Assembly: GCF_009857505.1 (NCBI RefSeq)
Contig: NZ_WWCP01000043.1
Span: forward strand, 1-38,451
Source of the DNA: Duganella lactea
GTDB taxonomy: Bacteria; Pseudomonadota; Gammaproteobacteria; Burkholderiales; Burkholderiaceae_D
Length of the DNA stretch: 38,451 nucleotides
Direction: 5' to 3'
Part shown: one piece after another, positions 24,064 to 32,850 of the stretch
Layout: each line of letters begins with the position of its first letter
Position numbering within the stretch: position 1 is the stretch's first letter
Translations under genes and position numbers: made by a program
The notes under the pieces: model-generated
Told to the model about the DNA's origin: nothing
Seen by the model: only the letters and a program-made list of their open reading frames with translations
Databases searched by the model: none

Positions 24064-24077
24064 TTGACGCAGATCAA
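24064..24077. promoter_or_regulatory. FNR/ANR-like box TTGAC-GCAG-ATCAA
   Basis: This matches the FNR/ANR consensus TTGAT-N4-ATCAA at nine of ten positions, and is extended by T/A on each side (TTTGAC...ATCAAA). It is centred about 98 bases before the phasin start codon, in the 113-base gap after the ABC permease gene. A regulator activating from about -41.5 would put the transcript start near 24112. I see no clear -10 element at the matching place. Confidence 0.5.
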
Positions 24078-24168
24078 ACGAGACACATCGAGCTAACGTA
24101 GCCTTGACGTTCGCGCTGCATTTCGCGGCGTGGACCACTTCTCCAGGCACTTAACTTTCGAGGCATTT

Positions 24169-24801
24169 ATGTATCCATTCTCCCAAACTGTCACTCCCGC
24201 TGCAAAGAATCACATGGAAGCGCAATTGTCGTTCTTCAACGACATGTCCAAGTCCCTATTCCGTACCGTTCAGCAGTACAGCGATCTGAACATCCAATTG
24301 GCGCAAACCCTGCTGGAGGAAAGCACGCAGGCCAGCCAGCGCGTCATCACCGCCAACCGCCCGACCGAGGCGTTGGCCGCCGCCGCCGCACACGCTCAGC
24401 CAGCCGCTGAGAAACTGCGCGCGTATCAGCAACATATTTCCCGCATCGCCGCCGATACCCATGTCGACCTGTCCAAAGTGGCCGAAGAGCACGTACAGGA
24501 AACCAGCCGCACCGCCAAGGCGCTGGCCGACGAAGTGGCCCGCGTGACGTCGGAAGAAACGGAAAAAACCATGCGCAACCATCAGGACGCGGTGGATAAA
24601 TTTACCGATCCGTTCCGCACCGATGGCGCCCGCCAGGCGCGCGGAAACGAAGGTCGCGGCAGCCAGACCCTGCAGAGCGGTCAGAACGGCGCTGAAGGTC
24701 GTGACGCCGGCAATCTCCAGGGGCAGGCCACCCAGGCCCAAACCGCCGCCCAAGCCGCCGCGCAGGGCAGCAAACAGACTGGCGCTCGTAAAGAGCCCTG
24801 A
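24169..24801 (+). CDS. Phasin family protein
   Basis: Protein of 210 residues resembling PHA granule-associated phasins. An amphipathic helical region from residue 18 (NHMEAQLSFFNDMSKSLFRT, LNIQLAQTLLEE) matches the phasin_2 pattern. A long Ala- and Gln-rich helical middle follows, and the tail (Gly/Gln/Ala) is low complexity. Phasins coat polyhydroxybutyrate granules and limit their coalescence. CGAGGCATTT precedes ATG 24169; an in-frame start at 24130 has no ribosome site. An FNR-like box upstream suggests oxygen-dependent control. The gene is single and is followed by a T-rich hairpin terminator. Confidence 0.85.
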   Translation: MYPFSQTVTPAAKNHMEAQLSFFNDMSKSLFRTVQQYSDLNIQLAQTLLEESTQASQRVITANRPTEALAAAAAHAQPAAEKLRAYQQHISRIAADTHVDLSKVAEEHVQETSRTAKALADEVARVTSEETEKTMRNHQDAVDKFTDPFRTDGARQARGNEGRGSQTLQSGQNGAEGRDAGNLQGQATQAQTAAQAAAQGSKQTGARKEP

Positions 24802-24833
24802 TCTGACCCGATAGCAGGGTAGCCCTGATTGTG

Positions 24834-24866
24834 CCGTCCATGCGATTTTGCTTGGGCGGTTTTTTT
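24834..24866 (+). terminator. Likely rho-independent terminator after the phasin gene
   Basis: CCGTCCA (24834-24840) pairs with TGGGCGG (24853-24859) with one G-T pair and is followed by seven T. The 12-base loop is large, so the structure is moderately strong. It lies 32 bases after the phasin stop, before the convergent mdcH stop at 24888. Confidence 0.65.
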
Positions 24867-24887
24867 ACGGCTGTCCGGCCGGCGCCG

Positions 24888-25796
24888 TCAGGCGTCTTCG
24901 GCGGCGCGGTCCAGCCATTTGACGATGCCGTCCAGCGTGCGGAAGTCCGCCACGGAACGGGTGTGGATGTGCGGATGGCGGTTTTGCAGCATCTTCGACA
25001 GCGCGCCGCCGGGGCCGAGTTCAAGGGCGATGGTGATGCCCGCTTCGGCGGCGGCGTCCATGCAGGCGAGCCAGCGGATTTTTTCCGCCAGCTGGCGCGA
25101 CAGCGTGTCGACGGCGCGGTCCTGATCGTATACCGTGGCGGCATCGATGCCGGCCAGCACCGGCGCCTGCAACGGCTGGAACGGCGTGGCGCGCAATGCC
25201 TGCGCGAACGGCGCGACGGCGTCCCGCATGTAGGGCGTGTGCGACGCCACTGCCACCGGCAGCCTGCGGCTGCGCGCGCCGGCCGCTTCGATGGCTTGCT
25301 GTAGCTGGTCAGCCTGCCCGGTGGGGCCGCCGGCGATGCAGCTGTCTTCTCCGGTTTCTATGCTGAGGTGATAGTTGTGCTGTTCGGCGATTTTGTTGGC
25401 GCTGGCCAGCGTCAGACCGGTGATGGTCAACAGTGCCTGTCCCGGCGCGGCCCTCGCGCAGTCATCCATCCATTGCGCGCGCTGTGCCGCCAGTGCCACC
25501 GCCTGCTCAGGCGCGATGGCGCCGGCCACGCCGTACGCCGCCAGTTCGCCGATGCTGTAGCCGGCCACCAGCGCCGGCGGCGGTGTGTGCGCGCGCAGCG
25601 CTTCCCACATCGACAGTGTGGCCGCCACGATCAGTGGTTGGGCGATACGGTTGGCGTAAATGTCGTCGCCCGCGTGCCCGCTCAGCAGGCGGTCCGCCAG
25701 CGTGTTGGCGGCGGGATGGGTACGCGCCAGTTTGAACATGTCCGGATGCTGGTCGCCCTGGCCGGGGCAGAGCAGCAGCAGGCGCGCGCGGCTCAT
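24888..25796 (-). CDS. mdcH: Malonate decarboxylase malonyl-CoA:ACP transacylase MdcH
   Basis: Acyltransferase of 302 residues, last gene of the malonate operon. It loads malonyl from malonyl-CoA onto the MdcC carrier, which primes the enzyme before the acetyl/malonyl exchange cycle can run. The FabD-like fold shows PGQGDQHPDMF at the N-terminus, the nucleophile serine in VAGYSIGELAAYG (Tyr in place of the usual His of GHSxGE), and the catalytic His in VASHTPYM. ATG 25796 overlaps the mdcB stop as ATGA. No clear terminator follows on this strand. Confidence 0.94.
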   Translation of the reverse strand: MSRARLLLLCPGQGDQHPDMFKLARTHPAANTLADRLLSGHAGDDIYANRIAQPLIVAATLSMWEALRAHTPPPALVAGYSIGELAAYGVAGAIAPEQAVALAAQRAQWMDDCARAAPGQALLTITGLTLASANKIAEQHNYHLSIETGEDSCIAGGPTGQADQLQQAIEAAGARSRRLPVAVASHTPYMRDAVAPFAQALRATPFQPLQAPVLAGIDAATVYDQDRAVDTLSRQLAEKIRWLACMDAAAEAGITIALELGPGGALSKMLQNRHPHIHTRSVADFRTLDGIVKWLDRAAEDA

Positions 25797-26713
25797 GCCT
25801 TCTCCAGTGCGGCCAGGGATTGCACCAGACAGCAAGCCGCCAGCAAGTCGGCCGCGCCGCCGGGGGACAAGCGGTGCCGCACGAAGACTTGATGGCTGTG
25901 CAGCGCGTCCGCGTGCCAGTTGGCGTGGGCGGTGCCGCCTTGCGCAAGGAAGCGTTCCGCATGCTCGCGGACGATCTGCGCGCCTTGTGGCCCGGCGCGG
26001 TGATAGACGTTGCTGTCGCTGATGTGCTCCATCAGCGTGTAGAGGGCATCAATGCGCTCCTCGGTGACCGTGGCGCCGCGCTTGCGTGCCGCCAGCAAGG
26101 CCGGGAGGCCAACGTCGAACACGGATGGCAGCCCGAGCGCGCCTTCCTCTCGCGCGCCGCTCACCGCGTAGCGCGCTGCGACACGCAGGCCGTTGCTCGG
26201 TGTCGAGCCATCTTCTCCCGCGTGGCGGGCGAGTTCTTCGCCCCAGCGAATCAGCATGACGGCGCGCAGGGCGGCCGGCGTAAGCGCCGTGCCTTGCGCG
26301 CGCGCGCGGCCGGCGGCGGCGCACAGCATGCCGAGACTGAAGATCGCACCGCGATGCGTGTTGACGCCGTGCGTCGCCTTCAGCATGCCCGCTTCCGCCG
26401 CGATGCCGAGTTTCTTCAACTGGCTAAAGGACGCGTCACGCCATCCCGCCAGACAGATTTTCTTGAAATAGTGGCGCAGTGCGAACATGCTGCGCATGAA
26501 GGTGCCGGCATCCATGTCGGTATGACTGCCGCTGTCCACCGGCGACACGAGGCCCGGCTTGGGATACAAGCACAGCTCCGCATGCAGGGCGCGTACCGCC
26601 AGTCGCGCGACTTCGCATGAGAAGTTCCGCTGCGTGGCGCGGCTAAAGCGTCGTGCTGTTTGCGCGCCGTCGCCGATGTCACCGATCTTGCGCAGGGCGG
26701 TGGCAGAGATCAT
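25793..26713 (-). CDS. mdcB: Triphosphoribosyl-dephospho-CoA synthase MdcB
   Basis: CitG-family enzyme of 306 residues that makes 2'-(5''-triphosphoribosyl)-3'-dephospho-CoA from ATP and dephospho-CoA, the precursor of the MdcC prosthetic group. The family signature is CLYPKPGLVSPVDSGSHTDMD, followed by TFMRSMFALRHYF and GVNTHRGAIFSLG. A plausible nucleotide-site segment is RWGEELARHAGEDGSTPSNG. I chose ATG 26713 (MISATALRK), which overlaps the mdcG stop as ATGA; the longer frame up to 26824 would overlap mdcG deeply. MdcG then attaches the product to MdcC. Confidence 0.94.
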   Translation of the reverse strand: MISATALRKIGDIGDGAQTARRFSRATQRNFSCEVARLAVRALHAELCLYPKPGLVSPVDSGSHTDMDAGTFMRSMFALRHYFKKICLAGWRDASFSQLKKLGIAAEAGMLKATHGVNTHRGAIFSLGMLCAAAGRARAQGTALTPAALRAVMLIRWGEELARHAGEDGSTPSNGLRVAARYAVSGAREEGALGLPSVFDVGLPALLAARKRGATVTEERIDALYTLMEHISDSNVYHRAGPQGAQIVREHAERFLAQGGTAHANWHADALHSHQVFVRHRLSPGGAADLLAACCLVQSLAALEKA

Positions 26714-27369
26714 GCCGCCTCCAGCATCGCCAGTAGCGATTCGGTGTCGGCCAGTCGCACTGACCGCAATTCTTTCACCATCACCTTGGCCGGATGCGTG
26801 ATCGCCATTCGCCATTCTTTCCACGATACCGCCGCGCCGCCTGGGAAAACGACTTCGCCGTCCAGCGGCAAGCTATCGGCATGCCGCGCCAGCAGCGCCA
26901 TAATCTCCGCCAACTGCTGACGGCTGGTTGGATGAAACAACAGGTCCACGTCCGACGTCGGCGACACATACGGCAAACCAGTCAACGTCTGCATCGCCAG
27001 TGAACCAAACACGTGCAAGTCCGGCGCCGCATCACAGAGTGTGGTCAGTCCGTCGCGCCAGGCGCCCGCGGTCGCCAACGCGGAGCGCAGCTCAAGTGGT
27101 GTCGAGGTGCGGGCAATGTGCGAGGAAGCCACGCGCAGTGGAATGCGGACCTTGATGCCCGCGGCATCCGGCGGCAGCGGCACGCCGAGGCAAACAGCGT
27201 AGGCCATCGCCGCCGCGTCGCTGTCATGCCGGCGCACCACGGCCGGCCAATCATGCTGCCGCCATTGCGTCAGCGCCGATGCATGCTCCGGCCGTGCTGC
27301 GGCAATCGCCGCATCCCAGCCGGCGACCGTCAGCCACACCAGTGCATGACGTTCAAGCTCGCTGGACAT
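26710..27369 (-). CDS. mdcG: Phosphoribosyl-dephospho-CoA transferase MdcG
   Basis: Nucleotidyltransferase of 219 residues that transfers the phosphoribosyl-dephospho-CoA arm from the MdcB product to the serine of apo-MdcC. The catalytic core is VFGSLAMQTLTG, then SPTSDVDLLF, whose Asp-x-Asp binds metal as in other nucleotidyltransferases. Its start lies 17 bases inside the 3' end of mdcE, and its stop overlaps mdcB, so expression is tightly coupled. Length and motifs are normal for the family. Confidence 0.93.
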   Translation of the reverse strand: MSSELERHALVWLTVAGWDAAIAAARPEHASALTQWRQHDWPAVVRRHDSDAAAMAYAVCLGVPLPPDAAGIKVRIPLRVASSHIARTSTPLELRSALATAGAWRDGLTTLCDAAPDLHVFGSLAMQTLTGLPYVSPTSDVDLLFHPTSRQQLAEIMALLARHADSLPLDGEVVFPGGAAVSWKEWRMAITHPAKVMVKELRSVRLADTESLLAMLEAA

Positions 27370-28069
27370 GGCCGCCGGAGACTACCGCGTCAATCACCGG
27401 CTGCGCCAGACGACGTCCGCCACGCTGCAAGCCCAGGGTGCTGCGTTGGTCGCCCGCCACCGGTTGCGCCAGCGCCGCGCGCAAATGCGCCGCCAGATCG
27501 CCGTTCCAGATCGCCTCCACACCGCCCATGCGCAGATAGTTTTCCGGGCCCGGCGCAAACACCGGATTGCTCTGTGCCAGTTCGGTCAATCGCTCCTCAG
27601 GCACCTTGGTAATGCGTGCCATCGCTGGCAGGCCCATCACGCGTATCGTCGCATCCGGCAGCGCGTAGCAGGCGTCCGCCATCAGGCCGCTGGTGATGAA
27701 GCCACCCGACAGCGCTTGGTCGTACACCAGGCCGATAATCTTATGCCCCTTGCGTCGCGCCAGATCCACGCATTTGCCCAGGTGCGCCATGTAGCTGTTG
27801 ATGCCCAACATCTCATCGCGATGCCGCAAACGCTGGCCCTGCGTGTCGATCAACATCAGGATCGGCATGCCGGGGAATTCGCGCACCGTGCGCAAGATCG
27901 CCCGCGCCTGCGCCAGCGCGATCTCCACGCCAATCGGCGTATGCCCGGTGGTGCCGATTACCGCCACCGCCTGGCCGTCCACCTGGGCGCCGCCGCATAA
28001 AAACTCATCCTGCTCGACGATCGTATGCCCCTCGGGGAACAACGAATCCGCCAGTTTTTTCCAATCCAT
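27353..28069 (-). CDS. mdcE: Malonate decarboxylase gamma subunit MdcE
   Basis: Subunit of 238 residues of the carboxyltransferase-like decarboxylase. With MdcD it decarboxylates malonyl-S-MdcC to acetyl-S-MdcC. The crotonase-like fold shows AVIGTTGHTPIGVEIALAQA, MLIDTQGQRLRHRDE, KIIGLVYDQALSGGFITSG (oxyanion glycine region) and the late RVMGLPAMARITKVP. I chose ATG 28069 (MDWKKLADS), one base after the mdcD stop; the longer frame extends into mdcD. The order D-E matches other malonate operons. Confidence 0.95.
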   Translation of the reverse strand: MDWKKLADSLFPEGHTIVEQDEFLCGGAQVDGQAVAVIGTTGHTPIGVEIALAQARAILRTVREFPGMPILMLIDTQGQRLRHRDEMLGINSYMAHLGKCVDLARRKGHKIIGLVYDQALSGGFITSGLMADACYALPDATIRVMGLPAMARITKVPEERLTELAQSNPVFAPGPENYLRMGGVEAIWNGDLAAHLRAALAQPVAGDQRSTLGLQRGGRRLAQPVIDAVVSGGHVQRA

Positions 28070-28070
28070 G

Positions 28071-28970
28071 TCAGGCTCCTTTGCGCTGCGACGCGGCGGC
28101 GATAAAGCGATCCACGTCCAGCATCGGCACGTTGGCCGCATCCGGTACTTGCATCGCGGTCCAGATATCCACCGGATCGGACAGCTCGCCGTAGTTGTCG
28201 AGTCGTGTCGCCAGCATGTGCTGTTCTGCCTCCAGCGCTTCCAGCGTCAGGCCGGTCGGTGCAGCGGATAACGCCGCAACCGCTTCCTGTGCCGCCGCGC
28301 GGAAGGCGGCAACGTCGTCGGCGACGATACGCTGGCAGTCGCCCAGCAGATAGCGATGTTTGCCACCGCAGGTGCGCCATACCAGCGCGCGATCACGCGA
28401 ATCGTATTCCTCGACGCCGTTGGCGGTTTCGATCACCTCCGGGCCGGACATCGCCAGCCGTCCTTCTTCGGACATGATGACCACGTTCGCGCAACGCGTG
28501 ACGATGCCCATGCCGCCGAATGCGCCGTTGGCGCCGCCCACCAGCGCGATGACCGCCACGCCGGCGTCGCGCGCGTCGAGCAGGGCGCGCATCACTTCCG
28601 ACACCGCGATCAGGCCCGCGTTGGCTTCGTGCAGCCGCACGCCGCCCGATTCCACCAGCAGCACCACGGCCGTCACCTTGTCCGCGACCGCCTTGCGCAG
28701 CAGGCCAACCAGCTTCGCGCCGTGCACCTCGCCGACCGCGCCGCCCATGAAGGCGCCTTCCTGCGCCGCCACGTACACCGGCGCGCCGCCGAGCAGCGCG
28801 CGACCGATGGCAACGCCGTCGTCGAACGAGACCGGCGCGTTCAGCTGCGGCAGGTGAGGGCTGGTGATGCGCTCAGACGGCGGCAGGAATTCCTCAAAGC
28901 TGCCAGGATTGAACAGATGCTGCAAGCGCTCGCGCGCCGTGGCTTCCTGATAACTGATGGCGCGGCTCAT
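28071..28970 (-). CDS. mdcD: Malonate decarboxylase beta subunit MdcD
   Basis: Subunit of 299 residues and the catalytic partner of MdcE, related to the acetyl-CoA carboxylase carboxyltransferase beta fold. Signatures are QEGAFMGGAVGEVHGAKLVG, VVLLVESGGVRLHEANAGL, and GGANGAFGGMGIVTRCANVV, which form the thioester-binding and oxyanion region. The C-terminus continues into a helical tail. ATG 28970 overlaps the mdcC stop as ATGA. Together with MdcA, MdcC and MdcE it gives the soluble, biotin-independent decarboxylase; no sodium-pump membrane subunits (MadB type) are present. Confidence 0.96.
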   Translation of the reverse strand: MSRAISYQEATARERLQHLFNPGSFEEFLPPSERITSPHLPQLNAPVSFDDGVAIGRALLGGAPVYVAAQEGAFMGGAVGEVHGAKLVGLLRKAVADKVTAVVLLVESGGVRLHEANAGLIAVSEVMRALLDARDAGVAVIALVGGANGAFGGMGIVTRCANVVIMSEEGRLAMSGPEVIETANGVEEYDSRDRALVWRTCGGKHRYLLGDCQRIVADDVAAFRAAAQEAVAALSAAPTGLTLEALEAEQHMLATRLDNYGELSDPVDIWTAMQVPDAANVPMLDVDRFIAAASQRKGA

Positions 28971-29281
28971 TTGGCGTCTCCCAGCATGGTTTCCACCGCC
29001 TGATCCAGCCGCAGACTGACCACGGCCGGCGTGGCGCCCATGTCGTTGATCGAGATGCGGGTGTCGGCCAGCTGCCAGCGGGCGTGGAAGTCGCGCATCA
29101 CGGCTTGCCAGATCGCGCCGAAACCGACGGCGGCGGTGTGGACCTCGATGGTGCAGGCGCCTTGCAGGTCGGCCGGCTCGATCAGCACTTCCAGATTGCC
29201 CGAGCCGACCACGCCCACCACTTCGGGGGCTGCGCTCAGCCGGCGGGCGCCTTGTTCAAAACGATAGTTCAATGTTTCCAT
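28967..29281 (-). CDS. mdcC: Malonate decarboxylase acyl-carrier protein MdcC (delta subunit)
   Basis: Carrier protein of 104 residues. Ser27 in VVGVVGSGNLEVLIEP is the predicted attachment site for the phosphoribosyl-dephospho-CoA arm, by match to the known MdcC pattern. The C-terminal INDMGATPAVVSLRLDQAVE is also typical. It holds acetyl or malonyl groups while MdcA exchanges them and MdcD/E decarboxylates. AAGGAGCACACCG precedes ATG 29281, and it starts 11 bases after mdcA. The carrier has its own strong ribosome site, which fits a need for more carrier than enzyme. Confidence 0.95.
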   Translation of the reverse strand: METLNYRFEQGARRLSAAPEVVGVVGSGNLEVLIEPADLQGACTIEVHTAAVGFGAIWQAVMRDFHARWQLADTRISINDMGATPAVVSLRLDQAVETMLGDAK

Positions 29282-29292
29282 CGGTGTGCTCC

Positions 29293-30945
29293 TTACCAGT
29301 TGCGGAAACGCTTCGGCGGATTATACAAACCGCCCGATGCGCGCACCAGGTCCTTCATATTACGTGCGGCCAGCAGGTCGCGCGTGGCCAGGCGTTTGTC
29401 GATGCCCAGATCCTCGGCCCGGGTGATGATGCCACGGTCGCGCAGATTCTCCACCGCGCGCTTGTCGCGGCCCAGGCCCACCGGCGTATAGCCGGCCACG
29501 CCGCGAATCGCCTGTTCGCGTTCCTCGTCAGTGCGGCACAGCAGCAGGTTGGCGATGCCTTCCTCGGTCAGAATGTGCGTGACGTCGTCGCCGTAGATCA
29601 TCACCGGCGGAATCGCCATCTTGGCCTGCTCCATCAGCTCCCACGCATCCAGCTTCTCGACAAAGGCCGGCTGCATATGCTCGCGGAAGGTCTCGACCAT
29701 CTGCACCACCAGCTTCTGGCCGCGCGGGATGGTGTTGCGGCCCGCGCGCGCCTGCTGGCCGGCCTTCAGCCACGCCGGGCTGGCGTGACGCCGCCCGCGC
29801 GCGTCGGCGCCCATGTTGGAGGCGCCGCCAAAGCCGGAGATGCGGCCCGTCGTCGCGGTGGACGAGTTGCCCTGCAAATCAATCTGCAGCGTCGAACCGA
29901 TGAACATGTCGCAGGCATAGTGGCCGGCGGCCTGGCACATGGCGCGGTTGCTGCGCATGCTGCCGTCCGGGCCGATCGCAAACACGTCCGGCCGCGCGTG
30001 GATGTACTCCTCCATGCCCAGCTCCGAACCAAACGAGTGGATCGAGGTGACGAAGCCGGCCTCGATCGCCGGAATCAGCGCCGGGTGCGGATTCAGCGCC
30101 CAGTGCTTGCCGATCTTGCCGCGCAGGCCGAGCGATTCGGCATACGTCGGCAGCAGCAGTTCGATGGCGGCGGTGTCGAAACCGATGCCGTGGTTCAGCC
30201 GCTGCACCTCGTATTCGGCGTAGATGCCTTTGATGGCCATCATCGCCATCAGCACCTGGATTTCCGAAATCTGCGCCGGATCGCGCGTGAACAGCGGTTC
30301 GATGTAGTAAGGGCGCGGCGACTGCACCACAAAGTCCACCCAATCGCCCGGCACATCGACGCGCGGCACTTTGTCCACCAGCTGGTTCACCTGGACGATG
30401 ACGATGCCCTGCTTGAACGCCGTCGCCTCGACGATGGCCGGCGTATCCTCGGTGTTCGGACCGGTGTACAGATTACCGTGGCGGTCCGCCGCCTCCGCCG
30501 CGATCAGGCAAACGCGCGGCGGCAGGTCGATGAAGTAGCGGCTGAACAGCTCCAGGTAGGTGTGGATGGCGCCGATATTCAGCTTGCCGGCGGAAGCCAG
30601 CCGCGCCACCCGCGCCGCCTGCGGGCCGGAGAAAGAGAAATCCAGCCGCGAGGCGACGCCGCGCTCGAAGACATCCAGATGCTCCGGCAGCGCCAGTACC
30701 GACTGCAGCATGTGCAGATCGTTGACGCGCGCCGGGTCCAGATTGGCCAGCGCATGGCCGAGGAAATCGGCCTGCTTCTGGTTATTGCCTTCGAGGCAGA
30801 CGCGGTCGCCGCATTCGAGGACCGCATGCAGCAGGTCCGCGATGCGCGCGGCCGGCAGGCTTTTGCCGTCCAGCGCATTGCCCAGTGTCGCCCGGGCGCG
30901 CAGCAATCGCGCATCGCGGTTTTGCTGCAAGGTGTTCCAGGACAT
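29293..30945 (-). CDS. mdcA: Malonate decarboxylase alpha subunit MdcA (acetyl-S-ACP:malonate transferase)
   Basis: CoA-transferase-like subunit of 550 residues that swaps acetyl for malonyl on MdcC, releasing acetate. The sequence begins MSWNTLQQNRDARLLRA and carries CLEGNNQKQADFLG, FVTSIHSFGSELGMEEYI, GNSSTATTGRISGFGGASNMG and GVAGYTPVGLGRDKRAVENL, all typical of MdcA. Length is normal. GGAGCAAAATAAA precedes ATG 30945, which lies one base after the dctM stop, joining transport and catabolism in one transcript. Confidence 0.97.
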   Translation of the reverse strand: MSWNTLQQNRDARLLRARATLGNALDGKSLPAARIADLLHAVLECGDRVCLEGNNQKQADFLGHALANLDPARVNDLHMLQSVLALPEHLDVFERGVASRLDFSFSGPQAARVARLASAGKLNIGAIHTYLELFSRYFIDLPPRVCLIAAEAADRHGNLYTGPNTEDTPAIVEATAFKQGIVIVQVNQLVDKVPRVDVPGDWVDFVVQSPRPYYIEPLFTRDPAQISEIQVLMAMMAIKGIYAEYEVQRLNHGIGFDTAAIELLLPTYAESLGLRGKIGKHWALNPHPALIPAIEAGFVTSIHSFGSELGMEEYIHARPDVFAIGPDGSMRSNRAMCQAAGHYACDMFIGSTLQIDLQGNSSTATTGRISGFGGASNMGADARGRRHASPAWLKAGQQARAGRNTIPRGQKLVVQMVETFREHMQPAFVEKLDAWELMEQAKMAIPPVMIYGDDVTHILTEEGIANLLLCRTDEEREQAIRGVAGYTPVGLGRDKRAVENLRDRGIITRAEDLGIDKRLATRDLLAARNMKDLVRASGGLYNPPKRFRNW

Positions 30946-30946
30946 T

Positions 30947-32296
30947 TTATTTTGCTCCCATAATCATGTCAGGCAGGCCGGTTGCAATCGATGGGAAGAA
31001 GCATAGCAGCAGCACCGCCACCACCATCAGCAACAGGAAGGGGAACACGCCCCAGATCACATCCTTCAACGGAATGTCCGGCGCGATGTTCTTGATGACG
31101 AATATATTCAGCCCCACCGGCGGGTGGATCAGGCCCATCTCCATCACCACCGTCATGACGATGCCGAACCAGATCAGGTCAAAGCCGGCTTCGCGCAGCG
31201 GTGGCAGGATGATCGGCGCCGTCATCAGGATGATCGAGACCGGCGGCAGGAAGAAGCCGAACACCACCACCATCAATAGTATCACCGCCAGCAGCACCCA
31301 TTTGGACAGGTGCAGGCTGACCACCCACGCGGCGGCGGACTGGCTGATGTGCAGGTAGCTCATCACGTAGGAATACAGCAGCGACATGCCGATGATCAGC
31401 AACAGCATGGTCGATTCCTTGATCGACGAGCCGAGGATCGGCGACAGGTCCTTCGGCTTCCACACGCCGTAGATGCAGGCCAGCAGCCCGAGTGCCAGCA
31501 GCGCGCCCAGGCCCGCCGTTTCCGACGGCGTGGCGAAGCCGCCGTACAGCGCCACCATCACGCCGATCAGCAGCACGATGAACGGCAGCACGCGCGGCAG
31601 CATCTCCACTTTCTCCTTCAGCGTGAAGTGCTCATCCTCCAGATAGGCCGACTTCTCGCCGCCTTTCTGGTAGATGTCCAGCGCCATGCGGTATTCCTTG
31701 CGGGCGCGGTACACGGCGTAACCGGCGAACAGCACCACCAGCAAGATGCCCGGTCCGATCCCGGCCAGGAACAGGCGGCCCAGCGACTGCTCGGCGGCCA
31801 CCGCGTACAGGATCATGGTGATCGACGGCGGCAGCAGGATGCCGAGCGTGCCGCCGGCGGCGATGATGCCGGCCGCGAAACCGGGCGAGTAGCCGCGCTT
31901 GCGCATCTCAGGAATGCCGGCCGAACCGATCGCCGAGCAGGTGGCGGGCGAGGAGCCGGCCATCGCCGCGAACAGCGCGCAGGCGAACACGTTGGCGATC
32001 CCCAGACCGCCGGGAATCTTGTGCATCCACGTGTGGATCGCGGAGTACAGGTCGCGGCCCGCCGGCGATTTGCCGATCGCCGCACCCTTGAGGATGAACA
32101 ACGGAATCGACAGCAGCGTGATCGATGCCATTTCCTCGTAGACGTTCTGCGTGATCGTGTCCAGCGAAGAAGGCGGCATGAAGAAGTACATAAAGCCGGT
32201 GGCGACGATGCCCAGCGCGAAGGCGATCGGCATCCCGGAGAACATCACCACCAGCGTCACGGCGCCGTACAGCGCGCCCAAAGTCAGTTCACTCAT
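30947..32296 (-). CDS. dctM: TRAP transporter large permease (DctM-type)
   Basis: Large membrane subunit of 449 residues of a tripartite ATP-independent periplasmic (TRAP) transporter, using the sodium gradient for uptake. About twelve helices are visible. Family signatures are SIPLFILKGAAIGKS, MAGSSPATCSAIGSAGIPEM, GGTLGILLPPSITMILYAV and GLIHPPVGLNIFVI. ATG 32296 (MSELTLGAL) overlaps the dctQ stop as ATGA; longer frames run into dctQ. Because mdcA follows after one base, malonate is the inferred substrate. Confidence 0.93.
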   Translation of the reverse strand: MSELTLGALYGAVTLVVMFSGMPIAFALGIVATGFMYFFMPPSSLDTITQNVYEEMASITLLSIPLFILKGAAIGKSPAGRDLYSAIHTWMHKIPGGLGIANVFACALFAAMAGSSPATCSAIGSAGIPEMRKRGYSPGFAAGIIAAGGTLGILLPPSITMILYAVAAEQSLGRLFLAGIGPGILLVVLFAGYAVYRARKEYRMALDIYQKGGEKSAYLEDEHFTLKEKVEMLPRVLPFIVLLIGVMVALYGGFATPSETAGLGALLALGLLACIYGVWKPKDLSPILGSSIKESTMLLLIIGMSLLYSYVMSYLHISQSAAAWVVSLHLSKWVLLAVILLMVVVFGFFLPPVSIILMTAPIILPPLREAGFDLIWFGIVMTVVMEMGLIHPPVGLNIFVIKNIAPDIPLKDVIWGVFPFLLLMVVAVLLLCFFPSIATGLPDMIMGAK

Positions 32297-32850
32297 GTGG
32301 AAGGCTCCGATTTGTTGGTGAGACGGGCGAGCGTTTGCAGCAGCAGTTGCAGCGTGAGCAGCGTCATGCCGGCGGCCATCATGGAGTAGGGTATCCACAG
32401 CGGTGGCGCGAAGGTGGAGGAGGTGGTCTGGCCGTCAACCCAGGCTTCGTGGAACAGCAGCCACGATTTCCAGGTGAAGAAGGCGCAGAACAGCGTCGAG
32501 GCCAGGTCCACCAGCAGCAGGCGGAAGGCGTTCACGCGTGGCGGCAGCAGGCCGGCAAGCGCCTCAATTCCGATATGCCCGCGATGATACTGGACGTAGG
32601 CGGTGCAGAAGAACGTGACGCCGACCAGCATGAACACTGACGCCTCGTCCTGCCAGTCGGTGGGCGCGTGGAAGAAGTAGCGCGACACCACCGAGTAGGT
32701 CAGCACCAGGGACGTCAGCACCAGCGCGATCATGGACAGCATCATCAGGCCGCGATTGAGCTTGTCCAGCGCCGCCGTCAGCGCCGCGATCACGGCGTTG
32801 TCCGGCGGCGCGGGGCCGCGCGAGGGCTGGAGTTCCACGCCGTGGCTCAC
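32293..32850 (-). CDS. dctQ: TRAP transporter small permease (DctQ-type)
   Basis: Small membrane subunit of 185 residues with four predicted helices. The helix-2 signature is VVSRYFFHAPTDWQDEASVFMLVG, and HRGHIGIEAL follows; both are typical of DctQ. It bridges DctM and the substrate-loaded binding protein. Start and stop overlap dctP and dctM respectively by four bases (ATGA), so the three transport subunits are made as a unit. Confidence 0.92.
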   Translation of the reverse strand: MSHGVELQPSRGPAPPDNAVIAALTAALDKLNRGLMMLSMIALVLTSLVLTYSVVSRYFFHAPTDWQDEASVFMLVGVTFFCTAYVQYHRGHIGIEALAGLLPPRVNAFRLLLVDLASTLFCAFFTWKSWLLFHEAWVDGQTTSSTFAPPLWIPYSMMAAGMTLLTLQLLLQTLARLTNKSEPST

